A stretch of DNA of 64,000 bases from Curtobacterium sp. SGAir0471 (GTDB taxonomy: Bacteria; Actinomycetota; Actinomycetes; Actinomycetales; Microbacteriaceae), in the NCBI RefSeq assembly GCF_005490985.1, contig NZ_CP027869.1:1798001-1862000 (forward strand). The letters are read 5' to 3'. The notes under the pieces are model-generated. The model ran no database searches. It was not told where the DNA came from and was given only the letters and a program-made list of their open reading frames with translations. Shown piece by piece: positions 56,298 through 64,000 of this stretch (within the stretch, counting starts at the first letter, position 1; the number at the start of each line of letters is the position of its first letter). Made by a program: the position numbers and the translations under genes.

Positions 56298-56670
56298 CAG
56301 GGGAACCTCAGTCCGTTCGCGTCAGCTCGCACGCTCGGTGGGCGGCTCCGTCACCGTCGGGGCGTGCGTCGACCCGGAATGCACACGGGTCCCCGCCAGT
56401 TTAGGCCATCGAGGCGCCGCGAGGATGCCCCGCCTCGCCGACCGGGCCGAGTGCTCGACACGGCACCGTCGTCACCTGGACACCTTCTGAGAGCGTTGTC
56501 ACTATGCTGGACACGCCCTCCCGCATCGTGTGCCCCGAAGACGTCGGTCGCGAAGAGCCGGTCGGCCGCCGCTCGACGGCGACACGACACACGGCCCCGG
56601 GACGGCGATCATGTCCGTGCGATGGCACGAGCCCTCGCACATGTCGCAACAACGAAGGGTCAACATCCAA
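56298..56670. other. 373-bp divergent gap between ctaB and tkt
   Basis: No convincing gene. A minus-strand -10 TAAACT (56398-56403) suits ctaB, and TATGCT on the plus strand (56503-56508) suits tkt, leaving a tkt leader of about 155 nt. An imperfect inverted repeat around 56619-56650 lies near the tkt start. A short open frame starting at 56504 overlaps tkt and is probably not translated usefully. Confidence 0.55.
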
Positions 56671-58764
56671 GTGGCTGAATTCACCTGGGACGCCATCGAC
56701 CGGAAGGCCGTCGACACCGCTCGCGTCCTCGCCGCCGACTCGGTCGAGGCCGCCGGCAACGGTCACCCCGGCACCGCGATGAGCCTCGCGCCGGTCGCCC
56801 ACCTGCTCTTCCAGAAGGTGATGCGTCGCGACCCCAGCGACTCCACCTGGATCGGCCGCGACCGTTTCATCCTGTCCGCCGGACACGCCTCGATCCTGCA
56901 GTACGTGCAGTTCTACCTGCACGGCTACGGCCTCGAGCTCGAGGACCTGCAGCACCTGCGCAAGTGGGGCTCGAAGACCCCGGGTCACCCGGAGTACGGC
57001 CACACCGACGGCGTCGAGATCACCACCGGCCCGCTCGGCCAGGGCCTCGCCTCGGCCGTCGGCTTCGGCTACGCGCAGCGCTTCGAGCGCGGCCTGTTCG
57101 ACCCGGAGACCGCCGACGGCGAGTCGCCCTTCGACCACTTCACCTACGTGATCGCCGGTGACGGCGACATGCAGGAGGGCGTCACCAACGAGGCCGCGAG
57201 CCTCGCCGGCCGCCAGCAGCTCGGTCGCCTGGTCGTCTTCTACGACTCGAACCAGATCTCGATCGAGGACGACACCGACATCGCGTTCTCCGAGGACGTC
57301 GCGGCCCGCTACGAGGCACTCGGCTGGCACGTCCAGCACGTCGACTGGAAGAAGACCGGCGAGTACTCCGAGGACGTCGAGGAGCTCTACCGCGCGGTCG
57401 AGGCGGCCAAGGCCGAGACGACCAAGCCGTCGCTCATCGTCCTCAAGACGATCATCGGGTGGCCGTCGCCGACCAAGCAGAACTCCGGCAAGATCCACGG
57501 CTCGGCGCTCGGCGCCGACGAGCTGAAGGGCCTCAAGGAGGTCCTCGGCTTCGATGCCGACAAGACCTTCCACGTCGACCCGGAGGTGCTCGAGTACACC
57601 CGCGGTGCGATCACCAAGGGCCAGGAGCAGCACGCCGAGTGGAACAAGACCTTCGACGCGTGGGCTGCGGCCAACCCGGAGAAGAAGGCGATGCTCGACC
57701 GCATCAACGCCGGTGAGCTCCCCGAGGGCCTCGAAGAGGCGCTGCCGGTGTTCTCCACCGAGAAGGCCGTCTCGACCCGCGCCGCGTCCGGCAAGGTCAT
57801 CAACGCCATCGCGCCGCTCATGCCCGAGTTCTGGGGCGGTTCCGCCGACCTCGCCGAGTCGAACCTGACGACGATCGAGGGCGCCAAGTCCTTCGGTCCG
57901 GCCGAGGCCTCGACGAAGACCTGGTCGACCGACCCGTACGGCCGCGTGCTGCACTTCGGCATCCGCGAGCACGCGATGGGCTCGATCCTCTCCGGCATCG
58001 TGCTGCACGGGAACACCCGCCCCTTCGGCGGCACGTTCCTCATCTTCAGCGACTACATGCGTCCGGCGGTCCGTCTCGCCGCGCTCATGAAGGCGCCGGC
58101 GATCTACGTCTGGACCCACGACTCCATCGCCCTCGGCGAGGACGGCCCGACGCACCAGCCGATCGAGCAGCTCACCGCCCTCCGCGCGATCCCGGGTCTC
58201 GACGTCGTCCGTCCGGCCGACGCCAACGAGGTCTCGTACGCCTGGCTCGAGATGCTCAAGCACAAGGACCGCCCGGCCGGCATCGCGCTGAGCCGCCAGA
58301 ACCTCCCGGTGTTCGAGCGTGGCGAGGGCGACGCCTCCGGCGACACGCTCGCGTCGGCGAAGAACGTCGGCAAGGGTGCGTACGTGCTGGCCGAGGCGCC
58401 GAACGGCACCCCGGACGTGATCCTCATCGCGACCGGTTCCGAGGTCCAGATCGCGGTCGACGCCCGCGAGCAGCTCAAGGGCGAGGGCATCAACGCCCGC
58501 GTCGTGAGCGCCCCGTCGCTCGAGTGGTTCTTCGAGCAGTCGGAGTCCTACCGCGAGCAGGTCCTGCCGAAGGCCGTGACCGCGCGCGTCTCGGTCGAGG
58601 CCGGCATCGCGATGAGCTGGCGCGACATCGTCGGCGACAAGGGCCGCAGCGTGTCGATCGAGCACTTCGGTGCGTCGGCCGACTACCAGCGCCTGTTCGC
58701 CGAGTTCGGCTTCACCACGGAGCACGTGGTCGCGGCCGCAAAGGAATCGATCGCAGCGTCCTGA
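56671..58764 (+). CDS. tkt: transketolase
   Basis: 697 residues. Thiamine-diphosphate enzyme of the pentose phosphate pathway. ThDP motif [20 protein letters not shown] through FYDSNQ, active-site [11 protein letters not shown] and [14 protein letters not shown], and C-terminal pyrimidine domain [18 protein letters not shown] 56671 ([20 protein letters not shown]) matches the usual N-terminus of actinobacterial transketolases; the ribosome site AAGGG lies farther than usual. First gene of tkt-tal-zwf-opcA-pgl. Confidence 0.95.
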   Translation: MAEFTWDAIDRKAVDTARVLAADSVEAAGNGHPGTAMSLAPVAHLLFQKVMRRDPSDSTWIGRDRFILSAGHASILQYVQFYLHGYGLELEDLQHLRKWGSKTPGHPEYGHTDGVEITTGPLGQGLASAVGFGYAQRFERGLFDPETADGESPFDHFTYVIAGDGDMQEGVTNEAASLAGRQQLGRLVVFYDSNQISIEDDTDIAFSEDVAARYEALGWHVQHVDWKKTGEYSEDVEELYRAVEAAKAETTKPSLIVLKTIIGWPSPTKQNSGKIHGSALGADELKGLKEVLGFDADKTFHVDPEVLEYTRGAITKGQEQHAEWNKTFDAWAAANPEKKAMLDRINAGELPEGLEEALPVFSTEKAVSTRAASGKVINAIAPLMPEFWGGSADLAESNLTTIEGAKSFGPAEASTKTWSTDPYGRVLHFGIREHAMGSILSGIVLHGNTRPFGGTFLIFSDYMRPAVRLAALMKAPAIYVWTHDSIALGEDGPTHQPIEQLTALRAIPGLDVVRPADANEVSYAWLEMLKHKDRPAGIALSRQNLPVFERGEGDASGDTLASAKNVGKGAYVLAEAPNGTPDVILIATGSEVQIAVDAREQLKGEGINARVVSAPSLEWFFEQSESYREQVLPKAVTARVSVEAGIAMSWRDIVGDKGRSVSIEHFGASADYQRLFAEFGFTTEHVVAAAKESIAAS

Positions 58765-58769
58765 CCCAC

Positions 58770-58805
58770 GAGGGGCCGGATCCGGTACGCCGGGTCCGGC
58801 CCCTC
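58770..58805 (+). terminator. hairpin downstream of tkt
   Basis: 16-bp stem (GAGGGGCCGGATCCGG and near-complement, one G-T pair), loop TACG, six nt beyond the stop. Followed by a degenerate family-1 element at 58807-58846 with 10-bp arms GCCGGGAGGC / GCCTCCCGGC. Confidence 0.75.
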
Positions 58806-58918
58806 TGCCGGGAGGCACGCAGCGGGCCCGCCCCGCGCCTCCCGGCCCACAGACCACGACACCACGGCCCTGGTCGCCTCCGCGCACCGGGCCGGTCGAC
58901 GAAAGAAGAAGAGAAACC

Positions 58919-60031
58919 ATGGCTGAGAACACCCCCACCGCCGCCCTCTCCGAGGTCGGCGTCAGCATCTGGCTCGACGACCTGTCGCGCGAGCTACTCG
59001 AGACCGGCAAGCTCACCGAGCTCATCGAGCAGAAGAACGTCGTCGGCGTGACCACGAACCCGACCATCTTCGCGTCGGCCCTCGCCAAGGGCGAGCGCTA
59101 CGACGCGCAGGTCAAGGAGCTCGCGGCGAAGGGCACCGACGTCACCGAGGCGATCTTCGAGATCACCACGCAGGACGTCGCGAACGCCTCCGACGTCTTC
59201 AAGCCGATCTACGACGAGACCAAGGGCTTCGACGGCCGTGTCTCGATCGAGGTCGAGCCGGGCCTGGCACACGACACGCAGAAGACCATCGAGCAGGCGA
59301 AGTTCCTGTTCGAGAAGGTCGGCCGCGAGAACGTCCTCATCAAGATCCCCGCGACCCTCGAGGGCCTCGAGGCCATCACCGAGGTCATCGGCGCCGGCAT
59401 CTCCGTCAACGTCACGCTGATCTTCTCGCTCGAGCGCTACCGCGCCGTCATCGACGCCTACCTCGGTGGCCTCGAGAAGGCCAAGGCCGCCGGCCACGAC
59501 CTCTCGAAGATCCACTCGGTCGCGTCGTTCTTCGTGTCGCGCGTCGACTCCGAGATCGACAAGCGCCTCGACGCCGTCGGCACCGACGAGGCGACGGCCC
59601 TCAAGTCGAAGGCCGGCATCGCCAACGCGCAGCTCGCGTACCAGGTCTGGACCGAGGCGTTCGCCACCGAGCGCGCCCTGGGCCTGCTCGAGTCGGGTGC
59701 CAACACGCAGCGTCCGCTCTGGGCGTCGACCGGTGTCAAGGACCCGTCGCTGCCCGACACGCTCTACGTGACCGAGCTCGCCGCGCCGAACACGGTCAAC
59801 ACCATGCCGGGCAAGACGCTCGACGCGACGTTCGACCACGGCGAGATCCACGGTGACGCGATCGCCGGCTCGTACGAGGCCGCGCAGCAGGTCATGGACC
59901 AGATCGCCGCGGCCGGTGTGGACTACGACGACGTCGTCGCGCTGCTCGAGAAGGAGGGCGTGGACAAGTTCAACGTCTCCTGGGGCGAGCTCGTCGACAC
60001 GGTGAAGACCGCGCTCGAGAACAGCAAGTAG
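58919..60031 (+). CDS. tal: transaldolase
   Basis: 370 residues, the long actinobacterial class. Forms a Schiff base through Lys142 in [13 protein letters not shown]. Family segments are [25 protein letters not shown] and [18 protein letters not shown] 58919 has AAGAAGAG upstream. Transfers dihydroxyacetone units in the non-oxidative pentose phosphate branch. 154 nt after tkt. Confidence 0.96.
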   Translation: MAENTPTAALSEVGVSIWLDDLSRELLETGKLTELIEQKNVVGVTTNPTIFASALAKGERYDAQVKELAAKGTDVTEAIFEITTQDVANASDVFKPIYDETKGFDGRVSIEVEPGLAHDTQKTIEQAKFLFEKVGRENVLIKIPATLEGLEAITEVIGAGISVNVTLIFSLERYRAVIDAYLGGLEKAKAAGHDLSKIHSVASFFVSRVDSEIDKRLDAVGTDEATALKSKAGIANAQLAYQVWTEAFATERALGLLESGANTQRPLWASTGVKDPSLPDTLYVTELAAPNTVNTMPGKTLDATFDHGEIHGDAIAGSYEAAQQVMDQIAAAGVDYDDVVALLEKEGVDKFNVSWGELVDTVKTALENSK

Positions 60032-60148
60032 GCACCACAGGAGCCTGCGTCCCGGTGACGACACCACCGTCGTCGGGACGAAGGCACCCACGGTCAGGAC
60101 CGGTCCGCCGGAGCCGCCACGCGCCTCCCGGCCAGCCCTGACCACCAC

Positions 60149-60193
60149 GACGGCGGAGTCGCCGCTGCCACCGCAGCGTTGCGCTCCGCCGTC
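60149..60193. repeat. inverted repeat between tal and zwf
   Basis: GACGGCGGAG at 60149-60158 and perfect complement at 60184-60193. A half family-1 sequence (CGCGCCTCCCGGCC) is at 60120-60132. May be an attenuator or weak terminator; the 193-bp gap is otherwise featureless. Confidence 0.55.
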
Positions 60194-60224
60194 TCCGTTC
60201 GACTCACAAGGAGTTCACCGACTC

Positions 60225-61763
60225 ATGTCACCGGTGGCGATCACCCCGGAGCACAACCCGCTCCGGTTGCCGACCGACCGACGTCTGAACCGGATCGCGG
60301 GTCCCAGCACCCTCATCATCTTCGGCGTCACGGGCGACCTGTCCCGCAAGAAGCTGATGCCCGCGGTCTACGACCTGGCGAACCGGGGGCTCCTGCCGCC
60401 CGGGTTCGCGCTCGTCGGGTTCGCCCGGCGCGACTGGGAGGACCAGGACTTCTCCCAGCTCGTGCACGACGCGGTCCGCGACCACTCCCGCACCCCGTTC
60501 GACGAGGCCGTCTGGAAGCAGCTCGAACAGGGCATCCGCTTCGTGCAGGGCTCGTTCGACGACCCCGAGGCGTTCCTCGAGCTGAAGCGCACCGTCGACG
60601 AGCTCGACGCCGAGCGCGGCACCCTCGGCAACCACGCCTTCTACCTGTCGATCCCGCCGAAGATGTTCCCGGTGGTGACCGAGCAGCTCAAGGTCTCCGG
60701 TCTCACCGAGAAGCGCGAGGGCTCGTGGAGCCGCGTCGTCGTCGAGAAGCCGTTCGGCTCCGACCTCCGCACCGCGCGCGAACTGAACGCGATCGTCGAG
60801 AGCGTCTTCGCGCCCGACGACGTGTTCCGCATCGACCACTACCTCGGCAAGGAGACCGTCCAGAACCTCCTGACGCTCCGGTTCGCCAACCAGATGTACG
60901 AACCCATCTGGAACTCGAACCACGTCGACCACGTGCAGATCACGATGGCCGAGGACATCGGCGTCGCCGGTCGTGCCGCGTACTACGACGGCATCGGCGC
61001 CGCGCGCGACGTCATCCAGAACCACCTGCTGCAGCTCCTCGCGCTCACGGCGATGGAGGAGCCCGTCTCGTTCAAGGCCGCCGACCTGCGTGCCGAGAAG
61101 GAGAAGGTGCTCTCCGCCGTGCGGCTGCCGGAGGACCTCGCCACGGCGACCGCCCGCGGGCAGTACGACGGTGGCTGGCAGGGCGGCGAGAAGGTGCTCG
61201 GGTTCCTCGAGGAGGCGGGGATGAACCCCGAGTCCACGACCGAGACCTACGCGGCGATCAAGCTCGACATCGCGACCCGTCGCTGGCAGGGCGTCCCGTT
61301 CTACCTGCGCGCCGGCAAGCGTCTCGGCCGTCGGGTGACGGAGATCGCGATCGTCTTCAAGCGCGTCCCCGAGGACGTCTACGGCAACACGGAGGCGCCG
61401 CTCGGACAGAACGCGCTGGTCATCCGTGTCCAGCCGGACGAGGGCGTCACGCTCCGCTTCGGCTCGAAGGTGCCCGGCGTCGGCACGCAGGTGCGCGACG
61501 TGACGATGGACTTCGGCTACGGGCACGCGTTCACCGAGGCCTCGCCGGAGGCGTACGAGCGACTCATCCTCGACGTGCTCCTCGGCGACCCGCCGCTGTT
61601 CCCCCGTCACCAAGAGGTGGAACTGTCGTGGAAGATCCTCGACCCGATCGAGGAGTTCTGGGCCACGCAGGGCCAACCCGAGCAGTACCGTCCCGGCACG
61701 TGGGGTCCGGCGTCCGCCGACGCCCTGCTCGCCCGAGACGGCCGGACCTGGAGGCGTCCATGA
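60225..61763 (+). CDS. zwf: glucose-6-phosphate 1-dehydrogenase
   Basis: 512 residues. First step of the oxidative pentose phosphate pathway, making NADPH. NADP motif FGVTGDLSRKKLMPAVYDLA (about 33-52), catalytic RIDHYLGKETVQNLL (near 202-216) and RVVVEKPFGSDL. ATG 60225 follows AAGGAG. Confidence 0.97.
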   Translation: MSPVAITPEHNPLRLPTDRRLNRIAGPSTLIIFGVTGDLSRKKLMPAVYDLANRGLLPPGFALVGFARRDWEDQDFSQLVHDAVRDHSRTPFDEAVWKQLEQGIRFVQGSFDDPEAFLELKRTVDELDAERGTLGNHAFYLSIPPKMFPVVTEQLKVSGLTEKREGSWSRVVVEKPFGSDLRTARELNAIVESVFAPDDVFRIDHYLGKETVQNLLTLRFANQMYEPIWNSNHVDHVQITMAEDIGVAGRAAYYDGIGAARDVIQNHLLQLLALTAMEEPVSFKAADLRAEKEKVLSAVRLPEDLATATARGQYDGGWQGGEKVLGFLEEAGMNPESTTETYAAIKLDIATRRWQGVPFYLRAGKRLGRRVTEIAIVFKRVPEDVYGNTEAPLGQNALVIRVQPDEGVTLRFGSKVPGVGTQVRDVTMDFGYGHAFTEASPEAYERLILDVLLGDPPLFPRHQEVELSWKILDPIEEFWATQGQPEQYRPGTWGPASADALLARDGRTWRRP

Positions 61764-62704
61764 AGATCGACATGCCGAACACCACGGTCTCGAAGATCCA
61801 GAAGAAGCTCGTCCACATCCGCGAGGAGGGCGGCGCCGTCGCCCTCGGGCGCGTGCTGACACTCATCATCTCGACGGCCCTCGGCCACGAGGAAGAGGCG
61901 ATCTCGGCCGCGAACCAGGCGTCGCGGGAGCACCCGATGCGCGTCATCATCGTGTCGAAGAACGACGGGGACACGAAGTCGCCCGGTCGTCTCGACGCGC
62001 AGATCCGCGTCGGGAGCGACGCGGGGGCGAGCGAGGTCATCGTCCTCCGTGCCTACGGCGAGACCGCGACCGACGAGGAGAGCCTGGTCACGGGCCTCCT
62101 GCTGTCGGACGCGCCCGTGGTCGCGTGGTGGCCGCAGGCCGCTCCCGAGCAGCCGGCGGCGTCCGCGCTGGGCCGGATCGCGCAGCGTCGCATCACCGAC
62201 GCCGCCGCGCAGAAGGACCCGAACCGCGCCATCGAGGCGCTCGGGAAGTCCTACGTCCCCGGCGACACCGACTTCGCGTGGACCCGCCTGACGCTGTGGC
62301 GGAACCAGCTCGCCGCGGCGCTCGACCAGCCGCCGTACGAGCCCGTCACGGGTGTCGAGGTCTCCGGCGCGAGCGACAGCCCGTCGACGGTCCTGCTCGC
62401 CGCCTGGCTGCAGCTGCGGCTCGAGGTGCCGGTGTCCGTCGTGACCTCGCCGCGGGCCACCGGCTCCAGCGGCATCCACGGGGTCAAGCTCCACCGCGCC
62501 TCGGGCACGATCGACCTCGAGCGCTCGCTCGTCGACGTCGCGACCCTGTCGATGCCCGGCCAACCGACGCACGACCTGTCGCTGCCGCGGCGGAACCTGC
62601 GTGACTGCCTCGCAGAGGAACTCCGTAGACTCGACCCCGACGTCCTCTTCGGAGACGTCGTCAAGCACGGGGTGCCCCAGCTGCGCGAGACCATCGCCGG
62701 CTGA
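61760..62704 (+). CDS. opcA: glucose-6-phosphate dehydrogenase assembly protein OpcA
   Basis: 314 residues, OpcA family. Segments include VLTLIISTALGHEEEAISAAN, EVIVLRAYGE and LLLSDAPVVAWWP. In cyanobacteria OpcA tunes G6PDH oligomerisation; in actinobacteria it is the fixed neighbour of zwf. ATG 61760 overlaps the zwf stop (ATGA) and has GGAGG upstream. Confidence 0.93.
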   Translation: MKIDMPNTTVSKIQKKLVHIREEGGAVALGRVLTLIISTALGHEEEAISAANQASREHPMRVIIVSKNDGDTKSPGRLDAQIRVGSDAGASEVIVLRAYGETATDEESLVTGLLLSDAPVVAWWPQAAPEQPAASALGRIAQRRITDAAAQKDPNRAIEALGKSYVPGDTDFAWTRLTLWRNQLAAALDQPPYEPVTGVEVSGASDSPSTVLLAAWLQLRLEVPVSVVTSPRATGSSGIHGVKLHRASGTIDLERSLVDVATLSMPGQPTHDLSLPRRNLRDCLAEELRRLDPDVLFGDVVKHGVPQLRETIAG

Positions 62705-62811
62705 GCGCCCCACACGACCGGGTCCCGGGTGGTGGTCGACACGACTCCCACCCGGGCCCGGCCGGACCGAAGGCGGTCGCACCGGTCGGCCGCCACGAAC
62801 ACGGGAGACAC

Positions 62812-63582
62812 GTGACCAACGAACGACGGGTGCTGGTGCACCCGGACAAGCAGTCCCTCGGCGCGTCGGTCGCCGCCCGCTTCATCACGAAGATCATCGA
62901 CGTGCTGGACGAGCAGGAGCGCGCCGACATCGCGATCAGTGGCGGCTCCGTGTCGACCCTGGTCCTCGCGGCGATCGGGCAGTCGCCCGCGCGCGAGAGC
63001 GTGGACTGGTCGAAGGTGCACGTCTGGTGGGTCGACGAGCGCTGGGTCGCCGAGGGTGACGCGGACCGCAACGTCACCGGCACGCAGTCCGACTTCTTCG
63101 CGCACGTCGACATCCCCGAGACGAACATCCACCCGATGGCGCCGTCCGACGCGGGACTGACCATCGAGGAGGCCGCCGCGCAGTACGAGCGCGAGATGCA
63201 GGACGCCGCTCCCGAGGGTGCGGTCGCACCGCGCTTCGACATCACGCTGCTCGGCGTCGGCCCGGACGGCCACACGGCGTCGCTCTTCCCCGAGTTCCCG
63301 CAGCTCGCGGTCACCGACCGTGCCGTGCTGACGGTCGACGACTCCCCCAAGCCGCCGGCGCAGCGCCTGACGCTGTCGTTCCCGGTGATCAACGCCTCGC
63401 AGCGTGTGTGGGTGATCCTGTCCGGCGCCGAGAAGGCGTCCGTGCTCGGCCTCGCGCTCGCGGGTGCCGCGGTGGACGAGGTCCCCGTCGGCGGCGTGCA
63501 GGGCCGGAAGCGCACCGTGTTCTTCGTCGACCAGGACGCCGCGCGCGACGTCCCGGAGAACCTGATCGCCTCGACGTACTAG
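62812..63582 (+). CDS. pgl: 6-phosphogluconolactonase
   Basis: 256 residues, DevB/SOL family. ADIAISGGSVSTLVLAAIG, VHVWWVDERWV and LLGVGPDGHTASLFP are typical active-site regions. Hydrolyses the product of Zwf. GTG 62812 follows GGGAG. Last gene of the pentose phosphate cluster; a 107-nt gap separates it from opcA. Confidence 0.94.
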   Translation: MTNERRVLVHPDKQSLGASVAARFITKIIDVLDEQERADIAISGGSVSTLVLAAIGQSPARESVDWSKVHVWWVDERWVAEGDADRNVTGTQSDFFAHVDIPETNIHPMAPSDAGLTIEEAAAQYEREMQDAAPEGAVAPRFDITLLGVGPDGHTASLFPEFPQLAVTDRAVLTVDDSPKPPAQRLTLSFPVINASQRVWVILSGAEKASVLGLALAGAAVDEVPVGGVQGRKRTVFFVDQDAARDVPENLIASTY

Positions 63583-63594
63583 ACGCAGCCCCCT

Positions 63595-63642
63595 GACGGA
63601 CGGGAGGCGCAGTGCCGGCTGGCACCGCGCCTCCCGTCTGTC
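63595..63642. repeat. family-1 palindrome with two mismatches
   Basis: Arms 63595-63616 and 63621-63642 with loop GGCT, 12 nt after the pgl stop. The right end runs directly into a tetranucleotide repeat. Confidence 0.88.
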
Positions 63643-63660
63643 TGTCTGTCTGTCTGTCTG
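63636..63660. repeat. tetranucleotide repeat (GTCT)6
   Basis: Six GTCT units plus G. It grows out of the right arm of the family-1 element at 63595-63642. Confidence 0.95.
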
Positions 63661-63687
63661 ACGGCTGTCCCGCCGTGGTGGGCTTCT

Positions 63688-63770
63688 GGTCGCAGGACTT
63701 GCCGCTCACCTTCGCCGCCGACGGCATGCCGTGCGACCTGAACGGCAGCGGGCGGCACGTCGTGCAACCC
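63688..63770. repeat. family-2 repeat, left arm plus two right arms
   Basis: Left arm from 63688 (GGTCGCAGGACTTGCCGCTC), right arms 63722-63738 and 63752-63769. More diverged than the 11337 copy but the same layout. It is 46 bp from the preceding family-1 element. Confidence 0.75.
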
Positions 63771-63838
63771 GAGAGCCCGGCACCGGGAGTTCGCTCGTCG
63801 ACTGCCGACCTCGGCACCAGGACGTCCAGGGACGCCGA

Positions 63839-63869
63839 AGGCCCCCGCACCGGGTCGGTGCGGGGGCCT
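63839..63869. terminator. bidirectional terminator between pgl and rbpA
   Basis: Perfect 13-bp stem (AGGCCCCCGCACC / complement), loop GGGTC, in the convergent gap. Confidence 0.8.
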
Positions 63870-63884
63870 CAGTGATGTCTGGTG

Positions 63885-64000
63885 CTACTTCGCGGTACCG
63901 CGACGCTGCCGGAGCTGCTGCAGCGCGTCCTCGAGGAGCTGCGCTGCCTCTTCCTCGGTGCGGCGCTCCTTCACGTACGCGAGGTGCGTCTTGTAGGGCT
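63885..64000 (-). CDS. rbpA: RNA polymerase-binding protein RbpA (C-terminal fragment)
   Basis: Partial; the start is beyond the right edge. The last 37 residues read PYKTHLAYVKERRTEEEAAQ then LLEDALQQLRQRRGTAK. They line up with the end of RbpA (KTH/RTH, ERR, repeated EE, L-x3-L, R-x-RR), which binds sigma and promoter DNA. The match is short, so the call is moderately sure. Confidence 0.65.
   Translation of the reverse strand, partial: PYKTHLAYVKERRTEEEAAQLLEDALQQLRQRRGTAK

Noticed and set aside
51018..56678. 1886-codon open frame on the plus strand
   Set aside because: It runs antisense through sufD, sufB and ctaB and across ctaA in another frame. Such frames are common at this GC content and the composition is low-complexity Val/Asp/Arg.

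Overview
This 64-kb window is very GC-rich and reads as ordinary chromosome of an actinobacterium, most likely family Microbacteriaceae and plausibly Curtobacterium-like. The evidence is marker genes: MshC (mycothiol synthesis), PafB/PafC, a HelY helicase next to tatC, an actinobacterial Lnt, OpcA beside Zwf, a GlgM/GlgC divergent pair, SufBDC with a Rieske-like small protein, and an RbpA-like C-terminus at the right edge. I see no prophage, plasmid, insertion sequence, CRISPR array or biosynthetic cluster.

Layout. 46-10149 (minus): lnt, helY, tatC, pafC, pafB, an FKBP lipoprotein, trmI and a HAD phosphatase. Then a PAC2 protein (plus), and mshC, uppP and an M20 peptidase (minus). A tRNA-Leu(GAG) follows at 15.1 kb. 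15.6-23.6 kb (minus): an unknown membrane protein with an alcohol dehydrogenase, ndh-2, a helicase with a 69-residue partner, dinB and an acyl-CoA dehydrogenase-like gene. 23.7-35.7 kb: accessory metabolism (GDSL hydrolase, serine hydrolase, D-Ala-D-Ala carboxypeptidase, formamidase plus AtzH-amidase fusion, TrmH-like methyltransferase, sirtuin, phosphatase, glycosyltransferase, alpha/beta hydrolase). 35.9-46.6 kb: treS, an exonuclease, rpmE2, an ABC ATPase, glgM/glgC, serB, fabG and a surf1 operon. 46.6-53.6 kb: an ABC-F protein, bioY and the suf operon. 53.8-64 kb: ctaA, ctaB, tkt, tal, zwf, opcA, pgl and rbpA.

Functional themes are respiration (ndh-2, ctaA, ctaB, surf1), Fe-S cluster assembly (suf), the pentose phosphate pathway in order tkt-tal-zwf-opcA-pgl, alpha-glucan/trehalose metabolism (glgC, glgM, treS), mycothiol synthesis and PafBC-linked DNA damage response. 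DinB carries what looks like a PafBC-type promoter.

The gene content is mostly familiar; the least explained structure is in the gaps. (1) A family of long, often perfect palindromes (core GACGGACGGGAGGCGCGG) recurs at gene 3' ends, with paired base changes between copies. (2) A second family has one left arm followed by two right arms (core GGTCGCACGAC), and its three copies each lie 33-46 bp from a family-1 hairpin. (3) A third family has core ACGACAGCGG. (4) At least 17 start codons sit 6-8 nt after a TAnnnT hexamer, indicating leaderless transcription; two divergent gene pairs have -10 hexamers overlapping at a shared TA. These repeats are the best candidates for something undescribed.
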